The translations under genes and the position numbers were made by a program. Of a stretch of 6,175 nucleotides of DNA, positions 6,094-6,175 are shown piece by piece. The notes beneath the pieces were generated by a model, which saw nothing but the letters and a program-made list of their open reading frames with translations, had not been told where the DNA came from and made no database searches. The stretch covers positions 1 through 6,175 of the forward strand of contig CABKMX010000071.1 in NCBI GenBank assembly GCA_902373595.1, in the 5' to 3' direction. This stretch comes from an uncultured Christensenellaceae bacterium. Lineage in GTDB: Bacteria; Bacillota; Clostridia; Christensenellales; UBA3700. How positions within the stretch are numbered: position 1 is the first letter of the stretch; the number at the start of each line of letters is the position of its first letter.

Positions 6094-6105
6094 CCTCGGT
6101 GAGGT
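6093..6105 (+). promoter_or_regulatory. Small hairpin covering the recO ribosome binding site
   Basis: ACCTC (6093-6097) pairs perfectly with GAGGT (6101-6105) around a GGT loop. The 3' arm contains the recO Shine-Dalgarno GAGG (6101-6104), and the 5' arm begins at the last base of the yqzL stop codon. A ribosome finishing yqzL would melt it. Four Ts follow (6105-6108), so a very weak terminator is an alternative reading, though the stem is short for that. Confidence 0.35.
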
Positions 6106-6108
6106 TTT

Positions 6109-6175
6109 ATGGATATTGTGAGTTTGGACTGTCTTTGTCTCAAAGCAATCGACTACAAGGACAACGACCGTCTTG
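6109..6175 (+). CDS. recO: DNA repair protein RecO, N-terminal fragment (3' end outside window)
   Basis: The frame from ATG 6109 encodes MDIVSLDCLCLKAIDYKDNDRL before the window ends. The stretch CLCLKAIDYKDNDRL matches the start of RecO (GIVLKxxDYxExDRLLTxFT), the first strand of its N-terminal OB fold. RecO loads RecA onto SSB-coated single-stranded DNA with RecR in the RecFOR pathway. Position after era and yqzL is the standard Bacillota location. The start is supported by GGTGAGG (6098-6104), 4 nt before the ATG, although that site lies in a small hairpin. Only 22 codons are visible, so the identification relies on this motif plus context. Confidence 0.8.
   Translation, partial: MDIVSLDCLCLKAIDYKDNDRL

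Overview
The window is a tightly packed, single-strand gene cluster (all genes on +) from a GC-rich, Gram-positive-type bacterium. The order yqfC-yqfD-phoH-pgpH-ybeY-cdd-era-yqzL-recO is the classic Bacillota (Firmicutes) arrangement. The sporulation genes yqfC and yqfD at its head suggest an endospore-forming lineage or a recent descendant of one. An uncultured GC-rich member of the Clostridia is my best guess; this is inference from gene content and base composition, not a database match.

Layout: 1-371 is the 3' end of a replicative DNA helicase gene (dnaB) with a long acidic tail. 372-414 is a short gap holding a TATAAT box inside a possible hairpin that would cover the yqfC ribosome binding site. 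415-5954 is a chain of seven genes: yqfC, yqfD, phoH, a short form of the c-di-AMP phosphodiesterase gene pgpH, ybeY, cdd and era. Their junctions overlap by 1 or 4 nt (ATGA, TGATG, GTGA), except yqfD/phoH, where the phoH start is problematic. 5955-5988 is a short gap with a second TATAAT box. 5989-6093 encodes a 34-residue YqzL-like protein. 6109 to the window end is the 5' end of recO.

Functionally the cluster joins mother-cell sporulation factors (YqfC, YqfD), RNA and ribosome maturation (PhoH, YbeY, Era), second-messenger turnover (PgpH), pyrimidine salvage (Cdd) and DNA repair (RecO). The overlaps imply co-transcription and translational coupling.

This is a recognisable core locus and I do not see a wholly new system. 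The points most worth a second look are: (i) phoH has no ATG, GTG or TTG start that preserves its conserved N-terminus, while a good Shine-Dalgarno sits exactly 6 nt before an ATA codon; (ii) PgpH lacks the large extracellular sensor domain of the family but keeps its membrane region and complete HD catalytic site; (iii) two hairpins can cover ribosome binding sites, before yqfC and before recO; (iv) dgkA, usually between ybeY and cdd, is absent; (v) a tiny yqzL-like gene sits between era and recO.
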